A stretch of DNA of 64,000 bases, from NCBI GenBank assembly GCA_025024175.1, contig QCXZ01000003.1, positions 19,116,392 through 19,180,391 on the forward strand, written 5' to 3'. The translations under genes and the position numbers were made by a program. The notes under the pieces were generated by a model, which saw nothing but the letters and a program-made list of their open reading frames with translations, was not told where the DNA came from and did no database searches. This stretch comes from Rhyzopertha dominica. Taxonomy: Eukaryota; Arthropoda; Insecta; Coleoptera; Bostrichidae. This document shows, piece after piece, positions 46,655 to 52,885 of this stretch (the first letter of the stretch is position 1; every line of letters starts with the position of its first letter).

Positions 46655-49342
46655 GCTGAGTTAGAAAGGAATTTATGTCAGATTTAGTTTTTAAAAATCA
46701 GGTATTTTTATGGGATAAAATGCATTTTCTGATAAACATGCGAAAAAATCATCTTTACTTTCATTTTCATTTCTGGTCATTTGTCCTTTATAACACTCTG
46801 ACATATAGTTTTGAAAAATTCTGTCTAATTTCTTACATGAATAAAGTGCAATTGCTGGGAAAAATACGCCAAGATGTTACAAAGAGAAAATGTACTCTGA
46901 TGTTATGTCATATTTCTTATAATTTATTCTAAATAAACGTTTTTTAGGTTAATATCTTTTATTGTATTTAATAGGGCCATGAAAATGTAACGATTTTTCT
47001 GAAATTCATGCACTTATATTTCCTTTTAAACTTAATCTTCATAAAAATAAGAAATCAGATATACTAACAACGCAGCCCTTTAAAATTTTATGTTTTCATT
47101 TTTGAACATCTTGATAAATTTCGTTGTAGGTATCTTTATCAGAAAATGCACTTTATTTGTATAAAAACTCATATATTCAAGACATGCCTACTTAAAAAAT
47201 TTAAACAATATTCTGGCATCAATAACTTTCTAACTAAGCAGGGGTTATCTCTAACACATGAAAATTAATTATTTTTTTTGTGAATTATATCGATCATTAC
47301 AACGATATGTCCATCTGTCATACATCCGATAGTGAATTTACGATGTATATCTTATAATATATTTGTTCGTCGTTTTTTTCGAATTAATAAATAAATNAGT
47401 TTTATAACTGTATTTTAATGTGATGTGTTACTTCTGTTTAAGAATTCTGATTTCTAGGCAGAGATCCATTCTTTAGTTCTTCAGGCTGAAAACGTCTTTT
47501 TTGAATAGTTCCACGGTATAGACAATCAGACAAAGACTCACTGAAAGAAATGTATTAGTATTCTCAACAAAATTTTATTTAACATCAAATTTTATAGGTA
47601 AAAATGGCGTTAGGCAAAATATTTGTCCACGGAGCATTTTTCTTATTTTGAAACAAATTTGCTGCTTCTGCAAATTTAATTTTTGCTTTAAACAAATGCA
47701 TTTATTCAAATAAAATAATGTCTTACTTGATTCAGGCAATGGTTCTTGTTTTCTTAAGTAGTCGTATTTGCTCCTATTTAATAATTGATTTGCTGAAGCA
47801 AGTAAAGCTATAATTTATTCACAAAAATACTGTTTTTCCAGAGTTATTAAACGGGCATCAAAAATAAGGTATTTTAAAATATGAAGCATGTTTTATTGGC
47901 AAACTCCTTCGAACATCTCATGCATCACATCAGCACAGTAATTCCGAACAATGTGGAAATAAGGAATACCATTAAATACACAATTTCCTTTAATTCCANT
48001 TATGGAANCGTCATTTGTAGCAATATCTCTTCAACTTCAACATATTCTAAGTAGATCTTCTAAATCCTTTTTGAGACTATTTTAATACAGCTTAACACGC
48101 TCTATCCCTTGCTATAGTAGTGCAATTCTCCTACCGTTTTTACAGCCCTGCAATACTATTTACCTTTCATTTACAGACACGTGACCCTTCATAAATCAAA
48201 CTCTTTCTTTGTAATTTTGGGAATTTCCAGTGCTATGCTCCGACCTGAATTTATGGTAATAGGATTATTTGCGGATACTTATGGGGGACAGCCTGCTGTT
48301 CGAGATACAAGAAAAATTTTATTGCAGGGTTGTAATAACGGTAAGAGAATTGCATTACTATACACTATCACTACATAATCATCATTGTTCAAAATCGCCT
48401 TACCACATGGCGAGTCCGATAAATAGTGCGGGAATATACGGGTGGCGTGAACATGGTCATCCACCGCGCCATGAGACACGGTTTACTAAAATCTTTGTTG
48501 AATTAACAAACATTTTTTTGCTGTATCAACCCATGTTAACAAATAGTCAGTTTTAGAAGCAAATACATTTTCATGTACAACAAATTACAAAGTGCCAAAT
48601 AATATTAGCTACAGTTGCATGCATATTTTAGTTACTTGTACATGTGAACAAGATTAAATTTGATGAATTTACAAAAAAAAATAATCACGGTTGCAAATTT
48701 TCACACAGCAAATCTTTTTCGTTGCAAAAATTAAAACATTTCTTTCAGTGCAGATGTCTGGTTTATCACTACTTTCGGTAGTACCCATCGCATTCTTTTT
48801 TTGTGTGGTAAATGAATGAGAACAGATGATATTATTATGCCGGTTGTGACGTCTTTAGTACGGTTTGGATGCGGTAAAATATTTCTAGTATATTGATTTA
48901 TGTTATGTTTAAATGATAATACAGTTATAATTTCTTGTATATTGCAAATAAGCAGCTTTCAAACAGCTTCCCAAGTCATCTTGTATTTGTTTTAAAACAG
49001 ATACTTCGGCAGAAAACCTCTGGGAGAGGAAGAAGAACAATGGGTAAATGGTGCTCGTTATCTAGTTTTTCCGGATTTCTCTTATTGGACTTTAGGATAC
49101 GCACTGAGTCAGCAAGGGGCTCAAAAGTTGCTCGATCCCAATCCTTTAAAAAACTAGTCCCTGTCGATGAATATTTACCTATTATGTTTGATAAACACCC
49201 ACAGGATTCTTGGAAATCACATTTCCCGAAAAGAAATCTAATAGCATTTTCAGCCGCACCACTGCTTGTTTATCCAACGCGCTATGTAGGTGATGAGGGT
49301 TATATAAGTGACACAGAGGATTCCAATGTCATTACATTATAA
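15779..49342 (+). CDS. COLGALT: Procollagen galactosyltransferase (GT25 family), N-terminal exon(s) missing, frame break in last exon
   Basis: The enzyme transfers galactose from UDP-galactose to hydroxylysine of collagens in the ER lumen. Five exons splice in consistent phases: 15779-16007, 20397-21052, 39497-39565, 39622-39804, 49001-49342. Visible family landmarks in order are [15 protein letters not shown], the DxD-type [57 protein letters not shown], the acidic [16 protein letters not shown] and a C-terminal YISDTEDS. The signal peptide and first part of the N-terminal domain are not in any frame I could recognise and may lie upstream of the window. Introns are 4.4, 18.4, 0.06 and 9.2 kb. 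The last exon shifts frame at an A6 run (49148-49153). No KDEL-like ER retrieval signal is seen at the end. Identity is secure; integrity is uncertain. Confidence 0.9.
16428..17652 (-). other. Unrecognised minus-strand coding-like region, possibly decayed TE
   Basis: Two ORFs stand out. One (17652-17449) begins [16 protein letters not shown]. The other (16616-16428) starts in a good Kozak context (CACCATGG) and reads [20 protein letters not shown], then [17 protein letters not shown], ending at a donor-like TTT|GTAAGT. Between them the minus strand shows broken, charged stretches with stops. I recognise no family. It may be a degraded transposon polyprotein or a first exon of an intronic gene. 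Confidence 0.25.
17850..19660 (+). mobile_element. Jockey-like non-LTR retrotransposon fragment, degenerate
   Basis: Successive frames on the + strand show reverse-transcriptase landmarks: a Lys-rich [15 protein letters not shown] segment (about 17930), NCRPISI (about 18320), [11 protein letters not shown] (about 18410), and [13 protein letters not shown] with [10 protein letters not shown] (18690-18800). [11 protein letters not shown] (about 19130) belongs to the C-terminal part. It ends with AATAAAGTTACTG and a short (TTA)n tail at 19636-19650, as LINE 3' ends often do. Many stops and frameshifts, no endonuclease domain: a 5'-truncated dead copy within a COLGALT intron. Confidence 0.82.
18609..18815 (+). 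pseudogene. Reverse transcriptase core fragment (LINE)
   Basis: Sixty-eight open codons containing [20 protein letters not shown] and FADDF. The FADD box is the RT catalytic motif. It is part of the surrounding decayed Jockey-like element. Confidence 0.8.
19992..20008 (+). promoter_or_regulatory. Heat-shock-element-like repeat
   Basis: TTCTAGAATCTTCTAGAG has contiguous alternating 5-bp units (TTCnnGAAnnTTC), the heat-shock factor pattern. A related TTCTAGAATG lies at about 19712. It is in a COLGALT intron, about 400 bp before the next exon, so its function is unproven. Confidence 0.3.
20397..21052 (+). CDS. COLGALT: COLGALT exon (DxD region to DAVDGR)
   Basis: Acceptor GTTGCAG (20396) and donor GGGAG|GTGAGT (21053). 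Starts in phase 0, ends with two bases of an Arg codon. It carries the DAD metal-binding type motif ([11 protein letters not shown]), the FWHGW and VPMVHS segments, and the start of the second GT25 domain ([17 protein letters not shown]). Three N bases interrupt otherwise continuous coding sequence. Confidence 0.93.
21320..21706 (+). pseudogene. THAP-domain pseudogene
   Basis: Starting at the ATG at 21320, the frame reads [14 protein letters not shown], then a stop, then [31 protein letters not shown], and after an interruption [16 protein letters not shown] and VVPHIFDCQ. This is the layout of a THAP zinc finger (C2CH), but the conserved Trp is lost and an early stop is present. The interruption (about 21500-21570) looks like a former intron whose GT donor is now GC and whose acceptor AG is gone. 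It may be a remnant of another THAP transposon or host gene, inside the 18.4-kb COLGALT intron. Confidence 0.7.
21707..24880. other. AT-rich COLGALT intron, no gene seen
   Basis: Only short ORFs without recognisable domains. The one identifiable item is the dispersed repeat at 23055-23340. Confidence 0.45.
23055..23340 (+). repeat. Dispersed repeat R2, copy 1
   Basis: Similar along its length to 31700-31950. Shared landmarks are ATTAAGTACTG, GAGTTTTACTGAATTCGTT against GAGTTTTGCTGAATTTGTT, and ACTTGAAATGRAAATAAA. Origin unknown; no coding sequence. Confidence 0.6.
24690..24960 (-). mobile_element. Possible LINE reverse-transcriptase remnant
   Basis: The minus strand shows a decayed [13 protein letters not shown] followed by [11 protein letters not shown], resembling the FADD box and its following helix in LINE reverse transcriptases. 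Stops interrupt it and the boundaries are unclear. Confidence 0.3.
25285..25392. promoter_or_regulatory. Cluster of TATCGATA/CGATAC motifs
   Basis: About eight CGATA/TATCG motifs fall within 110 bp, including ATATCGATAC (twice) and GTATCGATA. In Drosophila, TATCGATA binds DREF and clustered CGATA binds BEAF-32 at boundaries. Transposon subterminal repeats are an alternative. Function here is not shown. Confidence 0.35.
25393..28121. other. Intron/intergenic DNA, nothing recognised
   Basis: AT-rich with short ORFs only. A 199-codon ORF at 25086-25685 spans the CGATA cluster but has no recognisable domain and a Phe/Ile/Leu-rich composition, so it is not called as a gene. Confidence 0.45.
28122..28331 (-). 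CDS. GPCR C-terminal tail exon
   Basis: Acceptor TTTATTTTCAG before GATGGGATG. Reads [20 protein letters not shown], with Cys residues suited to palmitoylation after helix 8, then a Ser/Thr-rich tail ending LLVTNV and TAA. Joined to the TM exon by phase, helix-8 pattern and strand, across a 7.3-kb intron. An antisense ORF on the + strand here is a shadow. Confidence 0.72.
   Translation of the reverse strand, partial: DGMRRLQHAVVNKIFCNCSGSKIISTPVPNLQWSQSSQSSKVASLHSFRTKESTANLTGIRNDLLVTNV
28122..36481 (-). CDS. Orphan rhodopsin-class (class A) GPCR, partial gene
   Basis: A seven-helix receptor of the plasma membrane, ligand unknown. Two coding exons join in phase 0: 36481-35606 (292 codons, TM1-TM7) and 28331-28122 (69 codons plus stop, helix 8 and tail). 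The joint [12 protein letters not shown] makes a normal amphipathic helix 8 after NPIIY. Hallmarks: Asn in TM1, the Asp of LSLAMADV in TM2, Trp in TM4, Pro and Tyr in TM5, GWTP in TM6, NPIIY in TM7. Oddities: the DRY box is YHY, and there is no Cys at the usual TM3 position or in the second extracellular loop. The gene lies antisense within a COLGALT intron. The N-terminal exon was not found. The subfamily cannot be named safely. Confidence 0.87.
28332..30392. other. GPCR intron, nothing recognised
   Basis: AT-rich, short ORFs only. A GC-richer patch at 29815-30000 (containing ACAGAATGTCCCC) may be transposon-derived, but its ends were not found. Confidence 0.4.
30393..31075. mobile_element. 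TIR element family R3, copy A
   Basis: Left end TACAGGGTTTCTAT and right end ATAGAAACCCTGTA are inverted repeats. Interior landmarks (GCGCTTATGGAAATTAT, GAATTATTTGATATATTTTA, GATCGCCGTGCTTA) recur in copies B (45856-46218) and C (34466-34586). The right end abuts the (TA)n tract. Non-autonomous; copy A has about 300 bp that B lacks. Confidence 0.75.
31078..31142. repeat. (TA)n microsatellite
   Basis: About 32 uninterrupted TA/AT dinucleotides between the R3 copy A right end and a SINE head. ORFs of alternating Tyr/Ile read through it but are artefacts. Confidence 0.97.
31150..31232 (-). repeat. tRNA-derived SINE head
   Basis: The minus strand from 31232 reads GCCGGCCTCGGTGGTCTATG, then GGGTAGCG and, about 25 bp on, GAGTTTGAGTCCCGCTC. 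These resemble Pol III A and B boxes of a tRNA, with the typical CGGTGGTCTA start. The sequence ends GGGCATGGGTTTGTA and runs into the TA tract as a tail. It does not fold as an intact tRNA gene. Confidence 0.6.
31700..31950 (+). repeat. Dispersed repeat R2, copy 2
   Basis: Homologous to 23055-23340 but with several N bases and small indels. No coding sequence. Confidence 0.6.
31951..33344. other. GPCR intron, nothing firm
   Basis: Short ORFs only. At about 32990, GAATGTCCCAGCTCTAG resembles a hAT-type terminus, and GAACGA/TGAACGATT motifs precede it (32930-32980), but no paired end was found. Confidence 0.35.
33345..34426. mobile_element. Candidate hAT-like MITE
   Basis: Left end TAGAGGTGTGCAGTTC (33345-33360) and right end GAACGCCCATCTCTA (34412-34426) are imperfect inverted repeats of the type TAGAGRTGGGC seen in hAT elements. 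Repeated GAACGA/TTCGT motifs lie near the left end. No 8-bp target duplication could be read and no transposase is present. Confidence 0.4.
34466..34586. mobile_element. TIR element family R3, copy C (right part)
   Basis: Matches the right part of copies A and B (TGAGTGATCGCCGTGCTTA, AGAAATCAACGC) and ends ATATAAACCCTGTA at 34586. The left part is missing. Confidence 0.65.
34587..35557. other. GC-richer segment, unresolved
   Basis: 34600-35130 is richer in GC and charged-residue ORFs than its surroundings and includes a short (AC)7 tract (34814-34827). It may be an old transposon, but no family was recognised. The remainder is AT-rich intron. Confidence 0.3.
35606..36481 (-). CDS. GPCR exon encoding TM1-TM7
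   Basis: Acceptor TTCTGTTTCAG before GATAATACC (36481) and donor ATACAG|GTAAGC after 35606. 876 bp, phase 0 at both ends. It starts [14 protein letters not shown] with an N-glycosylation site (NYT), then seven hydrophobic segments. The third intracellular loop is rich in Lys, Arg, Gln and His ([17 protein letters not shown]). The frame is open upstream to 36592, but the splice signal makes those 37 codons unlikely. One N lies in the loop. Confidence 0.9.
36482..37289. other. DNA upstream of the GPCR TM exon
   Basis: AT-rich. ORFs of 84-85 codons on both strands at 36908-37307 overlap each other and lack domains. No N-terminal GPCR exon was found. Confidence 0.4.
37290..37693. mobile_element. 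MITE-like element carrying CACGTG E-boxes
   Basis: GGATCACCTAACAGA (37290-37304) is exactly inverted at 37679-37693. TATCACGTG, TATCACGTGATC and AATCACGTG occur near the two ends, placed roughly symmetrically, so the inverted similarity extends inward. A CCAAT motif (AACCAATAGG) lies at about 37620. No ORF. Confidence 0.6.
37700..37842 (+). repeat. Direct repeat flanking R1 copy 2, left
   Basis: Shares AAGTTACTCAC, CTCATTCTGGAAATAATTCA and GTAAAAATTACAGAAT with 38190-38312, with small differences. Confidence 0.65.
37860..38160 (+). repeat. Dispersed repeat R1, copy 2
   Basis: Shares ATGAAAATCGGTAA, GATTAATCTTTGTCAT, GTATTTAAGATAGACGGGTC and CACGTCAAACTG with copies at 9541/13274 and 44960. 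The P-like element target site is uninterrupted here (TCATTTTATGAAAATCGG). Confidence 0.65.
38190..38312 (+). repeat. Direct repeat flanking R1 copy 2, right
   Basis: Second copy of the 37700-37842 segment, about 470 bp downstream of the first. Confidence 0.65.
38348..38415 (+). ncRNA. Hammerhead ribozyme, type I, minimal helix III
   Basis: All conserved parts are in order: core CTGAGGA (38364-38370, CUGANGA), helix II GCCC/GGGC (38371-38374 with 38381-38384) closing the loop AAACAA, GAAA (38385-38388), a two-pair helix III (AC..GT, 38388-38393), and the cleavage triplet GTC (38392-38394). Helix I has five inner pairs (CCTAC 38359-38363 with GTGGG 38395-38399, one G-U), an internal loop, then six outer pairs (GTCAAT 38348-38353 with ATTGAC 38410-38415). 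Cleavage would follow C38394. The short helix III resembles Penelope-type hammerheads. Confidence 0.8.
38591..38645 (+). ncRNA. Second hammerhead motif, truncated
   Basis: Core CTNACGA (38618-38624), a weakened helix II (GCC with GGC, loop including AAACAA) and GAAAC (38639-38643). The sequence then departs (TAAATCATT), so the cleavage triplet and the 3' half of helix I are lost. TGGTCAAT (38593-38600) would pair with ATTGACCA at 38410-38417 of the first copy. Confidence 0.6.
38646..39496. other. COLGALT intron, nothing recognised
   Basis: AT-rich sequence without ORFs or repeats that I could identify, up to the TTTCAG acceptor of the short exon. Confidence 0.45.
39497..39565 (+). CDS. COLGALT: COLGALT short exon ([22 protein letters not shown])
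   Basis: 69 bp, acceptor TTTCAG (39496) and donor AAAAG|GTATGT (39566). One base completes the Arg codon begun at 21051-21052. It encodes the linker between the DAVDGR and GEIGCFLSH motifs, as expected in the family. Confidence 0.88.
39622..39804 (+). CDS. COLGALT: COLGALT exon ([13 protein letters not shown] and EDD motif)
   Basis: Acceptor TTTATAG (39621) after an intron of only 56 bp, donor TTTAGT|GTAAGT (39805). It encodes [17 protein letters not shown] and [14 protein letters not shown], the most conserved GT25 motifs, with the acidic EDD expected at the nucleotide-sugar/metal site. Ends with two bases of a Val codon completed at 49001. Confidence 0.93.
39805..42700. other. COLGALT intron, mostly featureless
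   Basis: AT-rich except for a GC-rich island at 40077-40260 (listed separately). Short ORFs have no domains. Confidence 0.45.
40125..40185 (+). promoter_or_regulatory. Promoter-like cluster (CCAAT, CRE, ETS-like)
   Basis: Within 60 bp lie AGCCAATAGG (CCAAT box), GTTACGTCACGG (CRE half or full site) and CACTTCCTCTC (ETS-like), in a locally GC-richer island. It could be a promoter or enhancer in the intron, or transposon DNA. No transcript is evident. Confidence 0.3.
42740..43160 (+). pseudogene. Decayed mariner transposase fragment
   Basis: Recognisable in shifting frames: [19 protein letters not shown], then [19 protein letters not shown], then after a deletion [14 protein letters not shown] and [12 protein letters not shown], the mariner DETW-type motif. 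The central part, with the first catalytic Asp, is missing and stops abound, so it is inactive. Lies in the last COLGALT intron. Confidence 0.8.
43231..43976. mobile_element. Candidate TIR element next to the mariner fragment
   Basis: GAATGGGGTATAAGAC (43231-43246) is perfectly inverted at 43961-43976. The 746-bp interval has no transposase. It might be part of the decayed mariner region or an independent MITE. Confidence 0.4.
43387..43419. repeat. 33-bp near-perfect palindrome
   Basis: Two 16-bp arms (CCAGTACATACGTCAT and its complement) around a single central base. It contains TACGTCA and TGACGTA, which resemble CRE/ATF sites. Confidence 0.85.
44960..45345 (+). repeat. Dispersed repeat R1, copy 3
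   Basis: The fullest R1 copy: TTTGTGAAAATCACCGTCAG, TTTTGTGAAAATCGGTATGC, GTCTAGCGGTTGCTTTACGA, ATGATTAACCTTTGTCAT and CACGTATTTAATATGCACG, with no P-like insertion. Confidence 0.7.
45856..46218. mobile_element. TIR element family R3, copy B
   Basis: TACAGGGTA at the left and TATAGAAACCCTGTA at the right. The interior matches copy A (GCGCTTATGGAAATTATCGA, GAAAGCTCACAT, AAATCAACG) but is about 320 bp shorter. Confidence 0.72.
46219..49000. other. COLGALT last intron, right part
   Basis: AT-rich, with an (AAT)n tract at 46605-46654. Other ORFs (up to 95 codons) lack domains. It ends at the AAAACAG acceptor. Confidence 0.5.
46605..46654. repeat. (AAT)n microsatellite
   Basis: About 16 perfect AAT units. 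Confidence 0.96.
49001..49342 (+). CDS. COLGALT: COLGALT last exon with -1 frame break at an A6 run
   Basis: Acceptor AAAACAG (49000). The first base completes the Val codon, giving [17 protein letters not shown], then [20 protein letters not shown]. In this frame a TAG stop follows at 49155-49157. The conserved continuation [18 protein letters not shown] and [16 protein letters not shown] is in the -1 frame and ends at TAA (49340-49342). The switch falls at TTAAAAAACTAG. Alternatives are a lost A in the assembly, a real indel, or frameshifting. Confidence 0.88.
   Translation: MLRQKTSGRGRRTMGKWCSLSSFSGFLLLDFRIRTESARGSKVARSQSFKKLVPVDEYLPIMFDKHPQDSWKSHFPKRNLIAFSAAPLLVYPTRYVGDEGYISDTEDSNVITL
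49148..49157 (+). other. COLGALT: Slippery-type heptamer A AAA AAC followed by in-frame TAG in COLGALT
   Basis: In the incoming frame the codons read TTA AAA AAC TAG. A -1 slip on A AAA AAC would read AAA AAA CTA GTC and restore the conserved sequence exactly. A single missing A from an original A7 would give the same picture, so the biology is undecided. Confidence 0.8.
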
Positions 49343-51697
49343 TGTTTTCCGCACGGTCAGGCAGAATCCTTATTAGTGTAGTTAGTTATACTAATATGGA
49401 TACGTAAAAAAATCTGTCAATGTGAAATAATACTGCTGTTTACTATAAGAAAACTTGTGAGACGAAGGTGTCATATTATATTATGTTATATTAGTTACTT
49501 ATATTGTGTAGCATGTTATTTTGGATACAAATAATACTTACCATTTTGTAAAGAAGCGACGTTCTTCGGAACGCAGAAATATCCTGCAACGAGAACCAGT
49601 AATGAATATATGTTTATTGCATCTAGTCTTAAGTTAACTTCATTTTATTACGGTAAATAGTTTACTATGTTACTAGTTTTTAATACTATAAATGACTCAT
49701 TCATCTATAAAAACATCATATTCACCGAACAGTTTTATAAGAAAGAAAATTGATTGGTAAAATAATTCCCTTATCGATACATTTTACTGAATACTCTCAT
49801 TTTTCTAAACTCAACTAATTTTTATATCAGGTATCCTATAAACCAATAAAAGAACGTCTAATGCTCAGACACTGCCTGCAACTAACCAATGAACATCAAA
49901 TTAATTGTTTATTCACAATTAGCTGTTAAACTGTTGATAATCTAGCTACCCAGGATGTAATTAATAGAACGTTAACAACTCTTATTCAAGTAACAATTAA
50001 TAATTACAATAATCATCAATGGAAATGGTGATAGAAATCCATAGAGTTTTTAATAGACATTCGATGTTTCACACATTTTTTAAGACATTCTCGGATACAT
50101 CGGGTTTCATATTTTTGGGAAAGTACATATACAACATAGCACCCATCTACTAAAATAAGACAACCATACCCTGCAAATTACTTGTCGAAGAATGGTTCTT
50201 TCTTGTTATAACTATATTTCCATTTCTGTTTTACTACATATTTGAACTTTCCGAGTTCAAACAATTTTTTTATTTTAAATGGAATACCTTGTATATTTTG
50301 ATGGGATTTGTGTGTAGCTTTTTCAACATTTCGGATAGTTGGTTATGAAATTTTGACATAAAAGTATTTGTTATTAAAGCGAGAAAATAAATCAACAAAA
50401 ATTTATTCACATAAAGAAGTATTTTGTTTTAAACAACTACAAAAAAGATATGAAAACACCGTTTAAATAATGTGTTTAATGTAAGGAGCCATCGTGGTCA
50501 ACACATGTATTCATTTGCTCATCAAAATATTGCTATTATTAAAAAAAATACTANTTTCATAGATTAGGCTTGGCCTCTCCAACGTCATGTCACCGATCGT
50601 CACAGGTATGTCTAACATATTTAACCCTCACTAATGTTATAATAATTTAAATAAACAGAATAAGATGTAAATACACTTCTTTCTATTTACAGTGTGGGGT
50701 AAAAAAGACTATTATTGATTATTTGAGCGACAATTTGTACAACTAAACCCGTTCCGCTTTAATGAAAATTTGATAAAAATAATGATGCACCTCAAACTTA
50801 GGCAGTATTTAAATTATATACCACTCCAATCCCATTTTGCAGGTAAAAATGCAGTTTATTAGAAACAGAAATAGCTATTGCACCTTGCATAACTTTCGCA
50901 TTAACCTCTTCGTGTGAGGCTGACATGTTTGCACCACTTTTGTATAAGTTTGTTTTATTTTCAACCAAGTGTTTGTTGTGTTAACGTTCTGTTATTTACT
51001 TACTATATAGTATTAAGTATTAAAAACAATCAAGTGACTCCATTGAATCTAATTATAGATGAAATAAATTCCAATGCGTAATTACTTGTGTTTCATAATT
51101 GTAGAGTCCGTAATATCGTTAAAATTTCTAGCATTTAATACTTTAAGAAGTTTTTAATGAATTCGTGATCGTTTGTCAACTCCTTACTCAGTTCGATTGG
51201 AAAGTTTTCATTTTCTGCATAAGAAGTTTGGAAACTTCCTTAATTAATATTAAAAATCTCACTAGTCTTTTTTATCATAGAATAACAAATAACTCAAAAT
51301 GTGTAGACTGTAACAGGTGCCTTATTAAATTAAGTGTATGTCCTTATTTTCAACCATACGTAACCTTAAATAACTTGCTTTTATATGTCCTGTAGTGCCT
51401 TCTACATTTTAAGCAAATATTAGATGTGATTGTGAAAAGATTTATTTTATGTACATAGCGTATGGCTCTGTATTTACTTGCATGTGCATATATTATTTAT
51501 CTGTTTTATACCTTGTAAATAAATGCTACGAATCTCGAACGCTTTTCTATGAAATCCTGGTATCTAGACTTACAGGACGCTACGTGATTAAGCTAGGGAT
51601 CATTAATGGTAAGTAACATCGACTTGGAGGAAAANGTTTCCTTTGCGATAATTAATCAGTTTTATTTCACAGCTTTAAAGATCTAAATAAACTCCGT
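49343..51697. other. Downstream of COLGALT, no gene seen
   Basis: AT-rich; probably includes the COLGALT 3' UTR. An AATAAA lies at 51518-51523. No further coding exon was recognised. Confidence 0.45.
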
Positions 51698-51701
51698 ATG
51701 T

Positions 51702-52807
51702 TGTAACAGTGCATTAATCAGTAGATCAAGTGTTGCCAATCCCATCCAGTAGTTCTAATGTAAGGATAGGCTCCCACTCCGAGGCTCCCGTGGTCCCATT
51801 GGGCTTTCGAGCGGGCAGGACATTTTTGGTTCGCTGGGTAAGCTGTCCGCGTCGAAAACGTGCAGCTCCCTTTGTTNTTCGTTTGNTTTTTGCTATTGTG
51901 TGGAAAAACCCTGTTATTACAGGTAGGCATTTTTATGATTAAATAATTAACGCATGAACTAAGTGTTGTCATTTGCCGCAGGGTTTTTTTTTTCTTTCTT
52001 CTTTTGTGTGTCCTCGTTTGGTTGTTTCTCCGGAACAAAGCGGCCACATCGGCAACACGTTTGTCGCTGAGCTTTTTGGGGTTCTTAAAGGCGCTTCGTT
52101 TGTACAAACACAAGCTGATTGCAAGGTCAACTTATTCGAGGGAAAGGCTCCTTCAAAGAGTGGACGACTGCTGTACCCGACGACGCTACCGCAAGCTTAG
52201 GCGAAGGGGGACAGAGGCGCCGCAGGTGACGGTTGGCAGCTTGTACGGCGCTGAAAACGTGTGCGGCGAACAACAGTACTGTGAGTTTTTTTTTGTTTTA
52301 ATAAGAAAAAACGCGGCAATTTGACTGAACAGAAGTGACTGATATTAAGAACCCGGATTAGACAAGGCAGAATAGTTAGGCCTACTCTGTTTACTAGATG
52401 GTCATAATTATACTTGATTATTTGATTTTTATCCATTCATATGTGAAGATAATGGTACCATTTTCTATCCAGTTATCATGTTTTCTTTGAATATATACGC
52501 TATTCGTTCTTATTTACTTAAATATGTACTACCTGTATGAATTACTTTTCATTACAATATATATGTAAATAGATTTTCCGAGTTAGATCTATTCATTCAC
52601 TGTCCATCGCTACAAATTAACTCGGTGGCGCCCTAAAAATAAAAAATACCTATATTAAAAAAAAAAGAAAACAAAACAAAAAAAAATTAATAATAATCGA
52701 TAGTCTCGCCCCGTTTCGACGACCCCCACCCCCTGTCGACTGGCTGCCGTGGCGTTGAATAAAGGTAATATTTTTGTATAAGTTTTCCTTCGATGTTGAA
52801 CCTTACA
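51702..52807 (+). repeat. 5' LTR
   Basis: 1106 bp, TG...CA ends. An AATAAA lies near its 3' end (about 52757, GAATAAAGG). Two N bases. Short ORFs inside are repeated in the 3' LTR and are not genes. Confidence 0.96.
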
Positions 52808-52812
52808 AAATT

Positions 52813-52830
52813 TGGCGCATCAACGTGGGA
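52813..52830 (+). other. Primer-binding site
   Basis: TGGCGCATCAACGTGGGA starts 5 bp after the 5' LTR and begins with the TGG that pairs with a tRNA CCA end. Which tRNA is not determined. Confidence 0.7.
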
Positions 52831-52885
52831 CCCGAAGTTAGGTTGCGTTAGTTCCCGATTTTGATATTTGCGTATCGTTTGAATT

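Noticed and set aside
51718..52436. Several 70-131-codon ORFs in the 5' LTR, repeated at 57665-58383
   Set aside because: They are identical in both LTRs, overlap on both strands and lack domains: LTR sequence, not genes.
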